Positions 6,801 to 17,140 of a stretch of DNA of 28,650 nucleotides are shown one piece after another. Numbering within the stretch: position 1 is the first letter of the stretch; each line of letters opens with the position of its first letter. The stretch lies in assembly GCA_937900215.1 (NCBI GenBank), contig CALCFH010000107.1, positions 1 to 28,650 of the forward strand. Direction: 5' to 3'. A model generated the notes under the pieces. The model was not told the DNA's origin, made no database searches, and saw only the letters and a program-made list of their open reading frames with translations. Both the position numbers and the translations under genes were made by a program. The stretch comes from an uncultured Cryomorphaceae bacterium. GTDB lineage: Bacteria; Bacteroidota; Bacteroidia; Flavobacteriales; Schleiferiaceae.

Positions 6801-7673
6801 TTATATCTCAGAATTCTCAATGAGGTTGAGGAGGTAAGTGCCATATCCACTTTTAATCAATGGCTCGGCAATTTCTGCCAGCTGAGTTGCATTAATAAAC
6901 CCTTGTTCAAATGCAATTTCTTCAATGCAACCTACCTTCAGGCCTTGTCTATCTTCAATTACCTCAACAAACTGTGCCGCTTGCATAAGAGATTTGTGCG
7001 TTCCTGTATCAAGCCAAGCGGTTCCTCTATCTAGAATACCCACTTTGAGTTGACCTTTTTCTAAGTAGATCTTATTGACATCTGTAATCTCATATTCTCC
7101 TCTAGGACTAGGCTTAAGGTTTTTGGCGATTTCGACTACTTGATTGTCGTAGAAGTACAGTCCAGGAACGGCATATCTCGACTTAGGCTTTAGGGGTTTT
7201 TCCTCTATGGAAATAGCAATATTGTTTTGATCAAATTCCACCACACCATAGCGCTCGGGGTCTGAAACCTGATAGGCAAAGACAACACCTCCTTGGGGAT
7301 TTTGACTGCTTTTCAAGAGCTCCTCCATGGCAGAACCATAGAAGATATTATCGCCTAGAATGAGGGCAACCGAATCGTCTCCTATAAAAGACTCTCCTAA
7401 AACAAAAGCTTGGGCTAATCCATTTGGATCTTCTTGAATAACATAACTAAACGCACAGCCAATTCGCTTACCATCGCCCAAAAGCTTTTGAAATAGAGGC
7501 ATGTCGTGCGGAGTAGTAATGATGAGAATTTCACGAATTCCAGCCTGCATGAGTGTACTCAAAGGGTAATAAATCATGGGCTTGTCGTAAATCGGCATCA
7601 GTTGCTTACTCACGGCAAGTGTAAGGGGATGCAGTCTAGTGCCCGAGCCGCCTGCTAGAATTATTCCTTTCAT
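6801..7673 (-). CDS. rfbA: glucose-1-phosphate thymidylyltransferase RfbA/RmlA
   Basis: RfbA makes dTDP-glucose from dTTP and glucose 1-phosphate, the first step of dTDP-L-rhamnose and related sugar synthesis. The 290-residue length is standard. Visible signatures are LAGGSGTRLHP (6-16, nucleotide loop), SKQLMPIYDKPMIYYPLS (22-39, with the catalytic lysine region) and LGDNIFYG (106-113, with metal-binding Asp108). EEKP and a RGTAWLDTGTH segment complete the sugar site. The other dTDP-rhamnose genes (rfbB, rfbC, rfbD) are not adjacent; instead the prenyl synthase follows after 2 bases. A TAGTTTCG element close to the start, on the minus strand, is a near match to the -7 consensus. Confidence 0.97.
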   Translation of the reverse strand: MKGIILAGGSGTRLHPLTLAVSKQLMPIYDKPMIYYPLSTLMQAGIREILIITTPHDMPLFQKLLGDGKRIGCAFSYVIQEDPNGLAQAFVLGESFIGDDSVALILGDNIFYGSAMEELLKSSQNPQGGVVFAYQVSDPERYGVVEFDQNNIAISIEEKPLKPKSRYAVPGLYFYDNQVVEIAKNLKPSPRGEYEITDVNKIYLEKGQLKVGILDRGTAWLDTGTHKSLMQAAQFVEVIEDRQGLKVGCIEEIAFEQGFINATQLAEIAEPLIKSGYGTYLLNLIENSEI

Positions 7674-7824
7674 GGTGTACTGGATTTATAAAGTTCGAAA
7701 CTACGTATTCTTGCTGATTAGAGGGAATAAGAAATGCTACAGATTTAAGGCGTATTTTTTTTGACTTAAACACTTAGTGTCTTTTTGACGTTTTCATTAT
7801 CTTTCCAGCCCTAATTCGTTTGTA

Positions 7825-10800
7825 ATGAAGAATATTAACTACTTGTTCTCCATTGTTTTTACCCTAGTTTTTATTGGTGGTAAAGCACAAGTAACAGTAA
7901 TTCCTGCCTGGTTTAATGAATCCGATACGGTTACAATTGTATACAATGCAGCGCAAGGAAATGAAGCCTTAAGTGGAATTTCGCCTGTGTATGCCCACAT
8001 GGGTTTAATCACTTCTGCGAGCGCAAATGCCAGTAGTTGGCTTCATGTACAAGGCAATTGGGGTACGGCAGATCCTTCGGTTTTAATGACCAATACCTTG
8101 GGGAATTTGCATACTAAAACATATCATATTCAAAGTTTTCACTCCATGCCAGCGGGAGAAAGCCTTCAGAAATTGGCTTTTGTTTTTCGTAATCAAAATG
8201 GAAATACTGTTGGAAGAGCTACTGGCGGGGGAGACATTTTTGTTGATGCCTATTCTGGCCCTTTTATTTCTGCCATTACTCAAAATGGAAATGGTCCGCT
8301 GATTCTAAATCCAAATGGAAATCTAGAATTCAGAGGCGAGACCTCTGAACGTGCTGCCATTCGCTTCGAATTAGATGGAAGCATAGTGGGCAGTCGCAAT
8401 TCTTCTAAAGTACTTACTGTCAATGTCTCTGGGTCTATGCTCTCTCCAGGTAGCCACTCTCTGGTTCTTCAGGCCGATACGGGTTCTGGTTTTTTTGCAA
8501 CCGATTCGGTTGTTATCAATAGAGGTTTTGGAGTTACGCCACAGCCCGTTCCGGCAGGCAGGGAAGATGGTATTACCGTTTTAACTGCAAATTCGGTTCA
8601 CCTTCAGTTGCGTGCACCGGGTAAGCCGTATGTTTTTGTGGTGGGCGACTTTAACAATTGGCAGCTCGACTCCAATTACCTAATGACGCCTACTCCCGAT
8701 GGCACTACTTTTTGGATAGAGCTCACAGGTTTGAATCATCAAACCAGATATAGATTTCAGTATCACGTAGGCACAGAGGGTATACGCATAGCCGACCCCT
8801 ATAGCACATTGATTCTAGACCCTTGGAACGACCAATATTTGTCTCAAGCCACTTTTCCTAATCGGCCATTCTATCCTGTGGGTCAGAGTTTTCCTGTGGG
8901 TGTTTTTCAGACCAGACCATCGGTTTATCAGTGGGATACCACCTATAATTATCAAAAGCCAGACACACGCGACCTTATCATTTACGAGCTTCTGCTGCGC
9001 GATTTCGATTCTCAACACACTTGGAATGCACTCATAAATCGACTTGATTATTTCGATTCTCTGAATATCAATGCCATCCAACTTATGCCTGTAATGGAGT
9101 TTGAAGGCAATGATAGTTGGGGCTATAATCCCATGTTTATGTTGGCACCTGATAAGTATTACGGACCAGCCAATGATTTAAAACGCTTTATTGATTTATG
9201 CCACAAAAGGGGTATTGCGGTAATTTTAGATATCACCCTCAATCACCAATTCGGACAAAGTCCGTTGGCCAGAATGTATTGGGACAATGCCAATAATCAG
9301 CCTGCTTCGAATAATCCTTGGTTTAACACCTTCCCAAGACACGACTTTAATGTGGGCTACGATATGAATCATGAAAGTCCTCACACAAAATATTTTGCCA
9401 AGCGTGTTTTCAAGCATTGGTTGGAAGAGTATAAGGTAGACGGGTTTAGGGTGGATATGTCTAAAGGATTTACCCAGAACAATAGCATTGGAAACATTGC
9501 GGCTTGGAATGCCTACGATCAAAGTAGAGTAAATATTTTGTCTGAGTATGGTAACTATGTTTGGTCTATTACTCCCGGAGCCTATATGATTCTCGAGCAT
9601 TTTTCAGACAACTCCGAAGAAACAGCTCTATCTGGAATGGGCTTTATGTTTTGGGGAGATATGAACAGCTCCTATAGCGATGCAGCAATGGGTTACTCAA
9701 GTAATTTGAGTTGGGGATTGGCGTCTAACCGCGGATGGTGGGCCAAAGGTCTGGTAACGTATATGGAGAGTCATGATGAAGAAAGAGTAACCACTCGAGC
9801 GATCAATTTTGGTAATTCTTTTGGTGGCCACAATGTGCGTGATACAGCTACTGCAGTGCGGAGAAATGGTATGGCGGCGGCTCTGTTGTTTGCTACTCCG
9901 GGTCCTAAAATGATTTGGCAATTCGGTGAATTGGGATATGACTTTTCTATAAATACATGCGGAAATGGAACCATCAATAGCAATTGTCACTTAGACAACA
10001 AACCCATACGATGGGATTATCCTGCTAAGAGCTATAGAAGAGAATTATTTAGAGTTTATGCAGATATGATTCATTTGCATACTACTGAGGCAGCTTTTAG
10101 AAATGATCCATTGGAATATTCCATGAACGGACTTGTAAAGACCATCCGATTGGCAGATGGAGGTAGGAATTTTGCGGTTATTGCCAATACAGATGTAGCA
10201 GTTCAGAGTAGAAACCTGTTCTTGCCTTTTTTAGGTACGTGGTATTCATTACTCGATCAAGACAGCATTACAACCAATTCAAACAATTATTGGATTACTC
10301 TTCAACCGGGTGAATTCAGAGTGTTTTGTAATGATAAGATTGATATGCCAAGCGATCCATTTTCAGTGGATGTATTGCCTGATTCGGCAGCCATTTGTTA
10401 TCTGAATGGTGATACGCTTAATGCGGCCACTGGATATCCAAGCTATTTGTGGAGTACGGGCGAAACCACTAAGAGCATTACGGCAACTACTACGGGTTGG
10501 TATACTGTAACGGTAACAAATCAATTCGGTAGAAAGTCGAAAGATTCAACCTTTGTAAATGTGAATTGCCAAACGGGCGATACGGCTTCCTCGGAAATCA
10601 CTTCGGTTTATGCTTCGTTGGAGTTATTATCAGGAACGTCTCTAGCTTCCAATGGCGATTGGATATTGGTTGGAATGCCAGGCTGGAATGGATTGTATTC
10701 AGAGGCAAACGATAGCACAGATATTGGTTTACAGCCAGAAATGGGAGCGGTTGCCGTGTATTCAAATACCAATGAAGGTTGGAAGGAGTGGAATTTAGTA

Positions 10801-11754
10801 AGCTCTCCAGACCGTTCTGCAATGGATGTTTTTGGGTCTACTGTTCAAATGAAAAACACCATGGCCGCAATAGGCAGCCCTGGTGATAATCAAGATCGCG
10901 GAAGCCTTTGGTTGCTTGAGCAAAAGGCAGAGGGCAATTGGACGTACAATCAAAAAATTGTGGCTGCGGATGCACAATTGGGAGATGAATTTGGAAGTGT
11001 TCTTTATCTAGATTCAAATTATTTGGCTATCGGATCGCCCAAGAACGATTTAAATGCTGCGGGCTCGGTATCAGCCATAGACGCGGGTGCGGTTTATTTC
11101 TACTCTAGAGCGAATGGCAATGTAACTTTCGATTCAAAATGGGTTGCCACAGATAGAGCCGCGGGAGATGCCTTTGGTCATTCGATTGCAGGAAATGAGA
11201 ATTGGTTATTTATTGGAGCGCCAGGCCAAGATCAAAATGCCGCTGGAACTGCTAGCATACAGAATTCGGGTTCGATTTATGTGTATTCTAAATCAGGTTC
11301 CACATGGCAGCCAATGGGCCAAATAAACGCAAACGATCGCAGCTTGAATGCCGAATTTGGAAGCAGTGTTGTTTTCAATGGGAGTGAATTAGTTGTTTCT
11401 GCTCCAGGAGCAAATAAGGCCTACGTCTTCAGACAGAATGGAAATAATTGGGTCTTTGCTTTTGCTATTTCCTCCCCCTGCATCGACTGTGGTTTTGGAG
11501 AAGCAATGGCCGTATCCGATACACATTTGGCAATTGGAGCGCCCAATAAAGGCAGCAATGGAGAAGCCTATCTTTATCAAATTGCAAGCACAACCGCAAG
11601 CCTTGAAAAGACATTTGTCTCTGATGGATTTGATTCTATAGAGAAATTGGGATCTTCCATTCAGTTCATCAATCCAACTCAAATTGCGGTTGGTGCGCCC
11701 GGAACGGCAGGTTCGAATTCGAGCGTTGGCAAGGTTCTCTTATTTGATTTGTAG
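7825..11754 (+). CDS. secreted GH13 alpha-amylase-like enzyme with C-terminal FG-GAP propeller
   Basis: The 1309-residue protein starts with a signal peptide (about 1-22, ending GGKAQ, no lipobox). A beta-sandwich N-terminal region (23-240) follows. Next is a CBM48-like domain (about 257-345) with VFVVGDFNNW, then a GH13 barrel (about 380-760). The GH13 triad is complete: Asp544 in GFRVDMS (nucleophile), Glu591 in ILEHF (acid/base) and Asp651 in ESHDEE (transition-state stabiliser). An Ig/PKD-like domain (about 857-910) contains YLWSTGETT. Residues 930-1309 hold seven repeats of the form FGxS...AIGAPG, an FG-GAP beta-propeller. The protein ends VGKVLLFDL with no T9SS sorting domain. It likely acts on starch- or glycogen-like glucans outside the cytoplasm; exact specificity is unknown. 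No susCD pair is nearby. Confidence 0.93.
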   Translation: MKNINYLFSIVFTLVFIGGKAQVTVIPAWFNESDTVTIVYNAAQGNEALSGISPVYAHMGLITSASANASSWLHVQGNWGTADPSVLMTNTLGNLHTKTYHIQSFHSMPAGESLQKLAFVFRNQNGNTVGRATGGGDIFVDAYSGPFISAITQNGNGPLILNPNGNLEFRGETSERAAIRFELDGSIVGSRNSSKVLTVNVSGSMLSPGSHSLVLQADTGSGFFATDSVVINRGFGVTPQPVPAGREDGITVLTANSVHLQLRAPGKPYVFVVGDFNNWQLDSNYLMTPTPDGTTFWIELTGLNHQTRYRFQYHVGTEGIRIADPYSTLILDPWNDQYLSQATFPNRPFYPVGQSFPVGVFQTRPSVYQWDTTYNYQKPDTRDLIIYELLLRDFDSQHTWNALINRLDYFDSLNINAIQLMPVMEFEGNDSWGYNPMFMLAPDKYYGPANDLKRFIDLCHKRGIAVILDITLNHQFGQSPLARMYWDNANNQPASNNPWFNTFPRHDFNVGYDMNHESPHTKYFAKRVFKHWLEEYKVDGFRVDMSKGFTQNNSIGNIAAWNAYDQSRVNILSEYGNYVWSITPGAYMILEHFSDNSEETALSGMGFMFWGDMNSSYSDAAMGYSSNLSWGLASNRGWWAKGLVTYMESHDEERVTTRAINFGNSFGGHNVRDTATAVRRNGMAAALLFATPGPKMIWQFGELGYDFSINTCGNGTINSNCHLDNKPIRWDYPAKSYRRELFRVYADMIHLHTTEAAFRNDPLEYSMNGLVKTIRLADGGRNFAVIANTDVAVQSRNLFLPFLGTWYSLLDQDSITTNSNNYWITLQPGEFRVFCNDKIDMPSDPFSVDVLPDSAAICYLNGDTLNAATGYPSYLWSTGETTKSITATTTGWYTVTVTNQFGRKSKDSTFVNVNCQTGDTASSEITSVYASLELLSGTSLASNGDWILVGMPGWNGLYSEANDSTDIGLQPEMGAVAVYSNTNEGWKEWNLVSSPDRSAMDVFGSTVQMKNTMAAIGSPGDNQDRGSLWLLEQKAEGNWTYNQKIVAADAQLGDEFGSVLYLDSNYLAIGSPKNDLNAAGSVSAIDAGAVYFYSRANGNVTFDSKWVATDRAAGDAFGHSIAGNENWLFIGAPGQDQNAAGTASIQNSGSIYVYSKSGSTWQPMGQINANDRSLNAEFGSSVVFNGSELVVSAPGANKAYVFRQNGNNWVFAFAISSPCIDCGFGEAMAVSDTHLAIGAPNKGSNGEAYLYQIASTTASLEKTFVSDGFDSIEKLGSSIQFINPTQIAVGAPGTAGSNSSVGKVLLFDL

Positions 11755-11858
11755 ACTGCTCAATTTTTATTTTGGTCTATACCCTGTTCGGTATTGAGGC
11801 GAACTATGAATTGAATCAAATAGCTATAAAAGATCTTGGTATTAGAGCATAAACAGAC

Positions 11859-11887
11859 AAAATCCCTGCTGCGAAGTAGGGATTTTT
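11859..11887 (+). terminator. rho-independent terminator after the amylase gene
   Basis: A 12-bp stem pairs 11859-11870 (AAAATCCCTGCT) with 11875-11886 (AGTAGGGATTTT), including one G-U pair, around a GCGA tetraloop and ending in a T run. It lies about 105 bases after the amylase stop. Confidence 0.8.
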
Positions 11888-12014
11888 AGTTAGCTCTATT
11901 TTGCATAGAAATTAACAGTACTTTAGGAAACTTAAAATAGATGTGTATGATGCTATTGAACATAGGATTGTCATTTATTAGTCATGAAGAAACCTGTAAC
12001 CTAAACCTACTCCA

Positions 12015-15000
12015 ATGAAAAGGAATTATTTTCTTGTATTGCTTTTTGGCCTTTTTGGCTTCGCTCCTACGGCGAAACTAGTGGCTCAGGAAGGAATTAC
12101 ACAGTACATATTAAATGGTGAAACCATTTCCTATGTAAATTCAAAAGATCGAGCTCTTGTAGAATTTACTCCGAATACGAGTGAGGCAAGAATGCTTGAG
12201 ATCGTTGAAAACCTTGGCTTTATAAAAGAACATTCGTTCTTACCATCTCCAAAGCTCACCTTGCTAACGTATGACAGAAGCATTACTTGGGAAACGGTAT
12301 CTGGGGTTTTAAGCCAATATCCTGAGGTTGTATTTGTTTCGAGGGGATTGATTTATGAAGACGGAACGGAAGAATTTGCTTTAAACTCTGTTTTTGTTCA
12401 GTTGAAAGAGAATAGAAGTATCAACAAGATAAAGTCCACGCTGTTTCAAATGGGCATATCTCAAATTGAGCCGAGTTTTATGCCCGGTTTATTTGAATTG
12501 AACCTACCCAAGAACAGCGGTGATTTGCCTCGTCAGATTTCCAATCTTTTGTTGTCGGATCAAGATATCGCATTCGTAGAGCCAGATATGCTTAGGCTTA
12601 TGAAAAGGCTGTCTACAAACGATCCTGCTATGACCTACCAATGGTCTCTAAACAACACTGGAAGTTCACTTCAATACAACGGAATTGTTGGAGAAGATAT
12701 GAATGTATTTCCGGCTTGGAATACTACCACGGGTTCATCTTCCATTAAGGTGGCAGTTTTAGATGAAGGGGTAGACTTAGTTCACCCTGATCTTTTGGCC
12801 AATTTACTACCCGGTTATGACGCCTTTGGACTTACCGCTGGTGCTCCAATTAATGATGATGCCCATGGAACTGCTTGTGCGGGAATTATAGCTAGTGTTG
12901 GAAATAACAACTTAGGTACCGCTGGAGTAGCTTACAATTGTAAAATCATACCTGTGAGGATTGCTTATAGCAATGCGGCAGGAAATTGGGTGACCACTTC
13001 TTCTGGTATTGGTGGAGCAATTACGTGGGCGTGGCAAACGGCAGGTGCAGATATATTGAGCAATAGTTGGGGTGGTGGTTCGCCAACCAGTTTAATCAGC
13101 GTTCCATTTGCAAATGCAACAAATCTGGGTAGAGGAGGCCTGGGCGCTCCTGTATTGGCTGCCGCTGGTAATAGTAATGTTACCACAGCACATTATCCAT
13201 CTTCTTATTCAGAAGTTATTTCTGTAGCAGCCATGAGCATGTGTGGTCAAAGAAAAAGTCCGACTTCCTGCGATGGAGAAACATGGTGGGGCTCTAACTA
13301 CGGTCCAGATACGGACGTGGCTGCGCCGGGTGTAAAGATTTATGCAACAGATATCTCAGGACCCTCAGGGTACTCTTCAGGAGACTATGTTCCCACTTTT
13401 AATGGAACCTCTTCAGCTTGTCCTAATGCCGCAGGCGTTATGGCATTGGTTCTTTCAGCCAATCTTTCATTAACAGAAAGCGAGGCCAGAACCATACTTG
13501 AAAATACAGCAGAAAAGGCTGGAGGATACAGCTATACAGCTAATCCCAACAAACCAAGTAGTACATGGAGTAACGATTTAGGATATGGTAGGGTAAATGC
13601 CCAGGCTGCTGTTTTGGCTGCAACGGGAGCTTGTTCTTTTGCAGGAAGCTTTGGAACTCAAATTGGAGCAAACAGTGCGGTAGTTACTTTTACTCCGGCT
13701 ACGACAATAACTCCAAACTATTATATAGAATACGGCGTACAAGGCTTCGCAACAGGAGCGGGAACATCGGTTTCCACAACAAGCAATGTTTTAACACTAA
13801 GTGGCTTAGCGAGTAGTACCACCTATGTTGTCAATTGGTATTTGATCTGTGCCTCTGGGGGTACCAGTGCTGCACTTACAACTAGTTTTACCACTCCTTG
13901 TGGAACCATTTTGGCACCTTTCACTCAAAACTTTACCTCTCTAACTTTGGGTTATTCTCTTGATTATGGAGCATGCTGGACTACAACCACCTCTTCATCC
14001 AATCCAAGATGGGAAGTAGAAGATGCGGAAGGTATTAATGAAAATTCATCAGATACTGGTCCCTTCTATGACAATACTTCTTTTGGCACAGCGGGTGGAA
14101 AGTATATGTATATGGAAACATCTAGTCCTTCTATATTAGGTGATTCAGCGATTTTATTATCTCCGCTTATTGATATTTCTGGACTATCTAACGCTATACT
14201 TGAATTTTACTACCATATGTATGGCTCGACAATGGGAACCCTGCATGTTGATATAGCCAACAATGGAGTTTGGAATAGAGATGCCATTACCGTTGTAGGC
14301 CAACAACAAACCTCAGGAGCCTCTCCATGGTTGGTTTCAAGTCAAGTTTTATCAGGCTATTCAAGTCCAATTCAATTGAGATTCAGAGGTGAGGCAGGTG
14401 CTAGCTTCTACAGTGATATGTCTATTGATGACATAAGTATCAGCACATCTGTTCCGTGCAACGCACCTACCATTGTTTCGGCTACACAAACAAGCTCACA
14501 AGCAAATTTCAGTTGGACACCAAATGGGAGCGGATTGAACTATAATATAGCTATTAAACCACAAGGCCAGACCTTAACGGTTGGTGATATTGGGTTTACA
14601 TCCTTAAACCAGGTTCAATACACCTTGGGTGGATTGATACCAAATACTACCTATATATTCTATCTACGAGATAGCTGTGGGCTCGGCAACGTAAGCCCTT
14701 GGGAGACTTCCAGTTTTGTAACTCCTTGTACAGCCTTGGCCTTGCCTTATTTAGAAGATTTTAATACTTGGCCTCCTAGTTGTTGGGATTTAAATGGTGG
14801 AACCCAAGTGGTAACACAAGATGCCTCTGGTAATTATATGGAAGGTAATTTCTGGACATGGAATGCTGGACAAACAGGGTATGCACTCTCTCCCTCTATG
14901 CTCATAAGTAGTGCTACTTCTGTAGATTTCGAATGGGCTCACTTATATGGTGCTATCTATCCGAACGATCAGCTTTTATTACTGGTTCACGAAGTAGGAA

Positions 15001-17081
15001 CCTCTTCTTGGGATACCCTTGTCAATTTAAACGGACCTAGTTTTACGAGTCCTAATGCCGCAAGCTCCAGTCCTCCAGCGAATCCAGCCGACTTTATTTC
15101 GGAGGGTGTTGTTCTTAATTCAAGTTATATCGGAAAGACCGTTGAATTTAGATTTGATCTTAATTCAGGTTGGGGACCGGATGTATATGTAGATAATTTT
15201 AGTGTGGAATCTTTGATAGGTTGTTTTCGACCAAATTCAATTAGCAATCAAATTATTTCCTCAACGGAAGTGCTAGTGAGTTGGTCTTCAACAGGAATCG
15301 GCTCAGTATATGAGCTTGAATATGATACAGCCGGCTTCTTCCAGTCAACAGGATCTATTGTAACTACTACGGATACATTTACCCTATTAACTGGCTTAAA
15401 TTCGAATACAGGCTATGATGCCTATGTGAGGCAGAGATGTGGTTCTACTTTTTCGAATTCAAGGGGAACTTCATTCACCACACCTTGTGATGATTATGCT
15501 TTACCCTATACGGAGGATTTTGATGTTTGGCCTCCTAGCTGCTGGAGCTTAGACTTAGGAACTCAAATCGTAATTCAGTCGGCTACAGGAGGCCATATGG
15601 AAGGGGATTTCTGGTCTTGGCAAAGTGGTCAAACGGGTATTGCTCAGTCTCCAAGAATTCTGATCTCTCAAGAGGCAAACGTTTCTTTTGATTGGGCACA
15701 TTTGTATTATACCTCCTATCCAAATGACGAATTAGTATTAGTGGTTAGAGAAGTGGGTACTTCAGTTTGGGATACATTGTCTCATCTATACGGCCCAAGC
15801 TTTACAAGTCCTAATGCGCAAGATAATGCTCCTCCAACTTCTTCCGATTTTATTGCAGAGCAGATTTCACTAGATGCATCTTACGTTGGGAAAACGGTGG
15901 AGTTTCAATTCAATATGAACTCAGGCTATGGGCCGGATGTATATGTAGACAACTTCTCTGTTCAAGATCGTTGTGCTGATGCAAGTCTACCTCAGATTTC
16001 AAGTGTTAGCTTTTTAAGCGCACCACGTAGTTATAATGTACAGTTTACAATGCCCGGTACAGGAGATTTAATGTCTCTTCAAGTTAGGGAAGTGGGCTCC
16101 AGTACTTGGAAAACGCCTAAAACATGGACTAGTACTGCTATTTCTTCGCAGAACTTCCTTGCGGAATCATTTGGTACAACCAACGAAGTGCGAATTGGAA
16201 TGAGAAGCGCTGGTGTTTGGACTTATTCTTGTCCTACTCCTTTTGATGCGGCTTGTGCTCCTATGACTGTGAATGCAATAGAGTTAGTTGCCCCCTTCTG
16301 CGCTGGAGACTCTGCCCTCTTAAAGGGGATTTTCTCAGGCGGATATAAGATCAAAACTTTCCTTTGGAATACGGGTGAAACAACACGATTTATTTATGGG
16401 CAACAAGGTCAAACCTATCAAGTGGTTGTAACTGATGAGGCAGGATGTTCAGATTCGGCTAGCGTTACAGTGAGTACTTTAAATTCACCTTATACCCCAG
16501 ATAACTTTAGCCTAGCTAAACCAAACGCGGTAACCTTTATAGGCTCTTGGACAGCACCAACATTAACTACAGGTGTAAGTCTAATTGGGTATAGAATGCA
16601 GTATCGCCAGGCTGGAGTAGGTGCGGCATGGAGACAAACGAGTTTGAGCACCAATACATCTGCTACGGTGAATTTTACTGGAACCTGTGATCCATCTGCC
16701 AATTACGAATTCGCCGTATTCGCTCGTGTAAACGACAATGGATCGGTTTATAATACTGCAGTTTCTTGTAGAGAGCGCAAGTTCTACAATGGATCAGGTG
16801 GATGTACTAGTGCTAAAGGAGATGAATTGAATGGAAGTATTGCATCTCTAAACGGAATAGCTGTATATCCCAATCCAACCAGCTCGAAAGTATATATTAC
16901 TTTAAGTAGAGAATCTTCTAAAGTTGAGTTGTTGGATATGAATGGTAAAATCTTATTTAGCCAACACTATGAAAATCAGGCTGAAGCAGTTTTAGATCTA
17001 GCTGATTTTGCTTCTGGCGTGTATATGCTGAATATTTCTAACTCTCAAGGCCTATTCCAAGAAAAGGTGGTGAAGAATTAG
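12015..17081 (+). CDS. secreted subtilisin-like S8 protease with FN3/jelly-roll modules and T9SS sorting domain
   Basis: This 1688-residue exoprotease has a signal peptide (about 1-25, ending KLVAQ) and an N-terminal propeptide region (about 26-205). The S8 catalytic domain (about 215-555) has a full triad: Asp250 in VAVLDEGV, His284 in DDAHGTACAG and Ser466 in NGTSSACP, plus an AAGNSN oxyanion segment. Three tandem modules follow, each a fibronectin type III-like domain plus a MAM/cleaved-adhesin-like jelly roll (about 540-815, 816-1070 and 1071-1320), bounded by cysteines. Further beta domains, including one with FLWNTGETT, fill 1321-1600. Residues about 1614-1688 form the type A T9SS sorting domain, VYPNPTSSKVYI to FQEKVVKN. 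The enzyme should be exported through the outer membrane by T9SS and released or surface-attached. Confidence 0.95.
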   Translation: MKRNYFLVLLFGLFGFAPTAKLVAQEGITQYILNGETISYVNSKDRALVEFTPNTSEARMLEIVENLGFIKEHSFLPSPKLTLLTYDRSITWETVSGVLSQYPEVVFVSRGLIYEDGTEEFALNSVFVQLKENRSINKIKSTLFQMGISQIEPSFMPGLFELNLPKNSGDLPRQISNLLLSDQDIAFVEPDMLRLMKRLSTNDPAMTYQWSLNNTGSSLQYNGIVGEDMNVFPAWNTTTGSSSIKVAVLDEGVDLVHPDLLANLLPGYDAFGLTAGAPINDDAHGTACAGIIASVGNNNLGTAGVAYNCKIIPVRIAYSNAAGNWVTTSSGIGGAITWAWQTAGADILSNSWGGGSPTSLISVPFANATNLGRGGLGAPVLAAAGNSNVTTAHYPSSYSEVISVAAMSMCGQRKSPTSCDGETWWGSNYGPDTDVAAPGVKIYATDISGPSGYSSGDYVPTFNGTSSACPNAAGVMALVLSANLSLTESEARTILENTAEKAGGYSYTANPNKPSSTWSNDLGYGRVNAQAAVLAATGACSFAGSFGTQIGANSAVVTFTPATTITPNYYIEYGVQGFATGAGTSVSTTSNVLTLSGLASSTTYVVNWYLICASGGTSAALTTSFTTPCGTILAPFTQNFTSLTLGYSLDYGACWTTTTSSSNPRWEVEDAEGINENSSDTGPFYDNTSFGTAGGKYMYMETSSPSILGDSAILLSPLIDISGLSNAILEFYYHMYGSTMGTLHVDIANNGVWNRDAITVVGQQQTSGASPWLVSSQVLSGYSSPIQLRFRGEAGASFYSDMSIDDISISTSVPCNAPTIVSATQTSSQANFSWTPNGSGLNYNIAIKPQGQTLTVGDIGFTSLNQVQYTLGGLIPNTTYIFYLRDSCGLGNVSPWETSSFVTPCTALALPYLEDFNTWPPSCWDLNGGTQVVTQDASGNYMEGNFWTWNAGQTGYALSPSMLISSATSVDFEWAHLYGAIYPNDQLLLLVHEVGTSSWDTLVNLNGPSFTSPNAASSSPPANPADFISEGVVLNSSYIGKTVEFRFDLNSGWGPDVYVDNFSVESLIGCFRPNSISNQIISSTEVLVSWSSTGIGSVYELEYDTAGFFQSTGSIVTTTDTFTLLTGLNSNTGYDAYVRQRCGSTFSNSRGTSFTTPCDDYALPYTEDFDVWPPSCWSLDLGTQIVIQSATGGHMEGDFWSWQSGQTGIAQSPRILISQEANVSFDWAHLYYTSYPNDELVLVVREVGTSVWDTLSHLYGPSFTSPNAQDNAPPTSSDFIAEQISLDASYVGKTVEFQFNMNSGYGPDVYVDNFSVQDRCADASLPQISSVSFLSAPRSYNVQFTMPGTGDLMSLQVREVGSSTWKTPKTWTSTAISSQNFLAESFGTTNEVRIGMRSAGVWTYSCPTPFDAACAPMTVNAIELVAPFCAGDSALLKGIFSGGYKIKTFLWNTGETTRFIYGQQGQTYQVVVTDEAGCSDSASVTVSTLNSPYTPDNFSLAKPNAVTFIGSWTAPTLTTGVSLIGYRMQYRQAGVGAAWRQTSLSTNTSATVNFTGTCDPSANYEFAVFARVNDNGSVYNTAVSCRERKFYNGSGGCTSAKGDELNGSIASLNGIAVYPNPTSSKVYITLSRESSKVELLDMNGKILFSQHYENQAEAVLDLADFASGVYMLNISNSQGLFQEKVVKN

Positions 17082-17110
17082 AAATGCAATTCTCAATATA
17101 GAATTTGTTA

Positions 17111-17140
17111 AAAGCGGCCCTAGAAATAGGGTCGCTTTTT
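17111..17140 (+). terminator. rho-independent terminator after the protease gene
   Basis: A 12-bp stem pairs 17111-17122 (AAAGCGGCCCTA) with 17127-17138 (TAGGGTCGCTTT), with one G-U pair, around a GAAA tetraloop. It is followed by a T run and lies 29 bases after the protease stop. Confidence 0.88.

Noticed and set aside
9226..9600. 124-codon antisense frame inside the amylase gene
   Set aside because: The amylase reading is continuous with all catalytic motifs here; the antisense product shows no recognisable features.
11755..12014. A frame in the amylase-protease gap reading NQIAIKDLGIRA, vaguely HTH-like
   Set aside because: Too short and too weak to separate from chance; no supporting residues around it.
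13634..15973. Possible recent DNA-level tandem duplication or assembly repeat in the protease gene
   Set aside because: The modules differ throughout at protein level and keep a continuous frame, so this is old domain duplication, not an assembly artefact.
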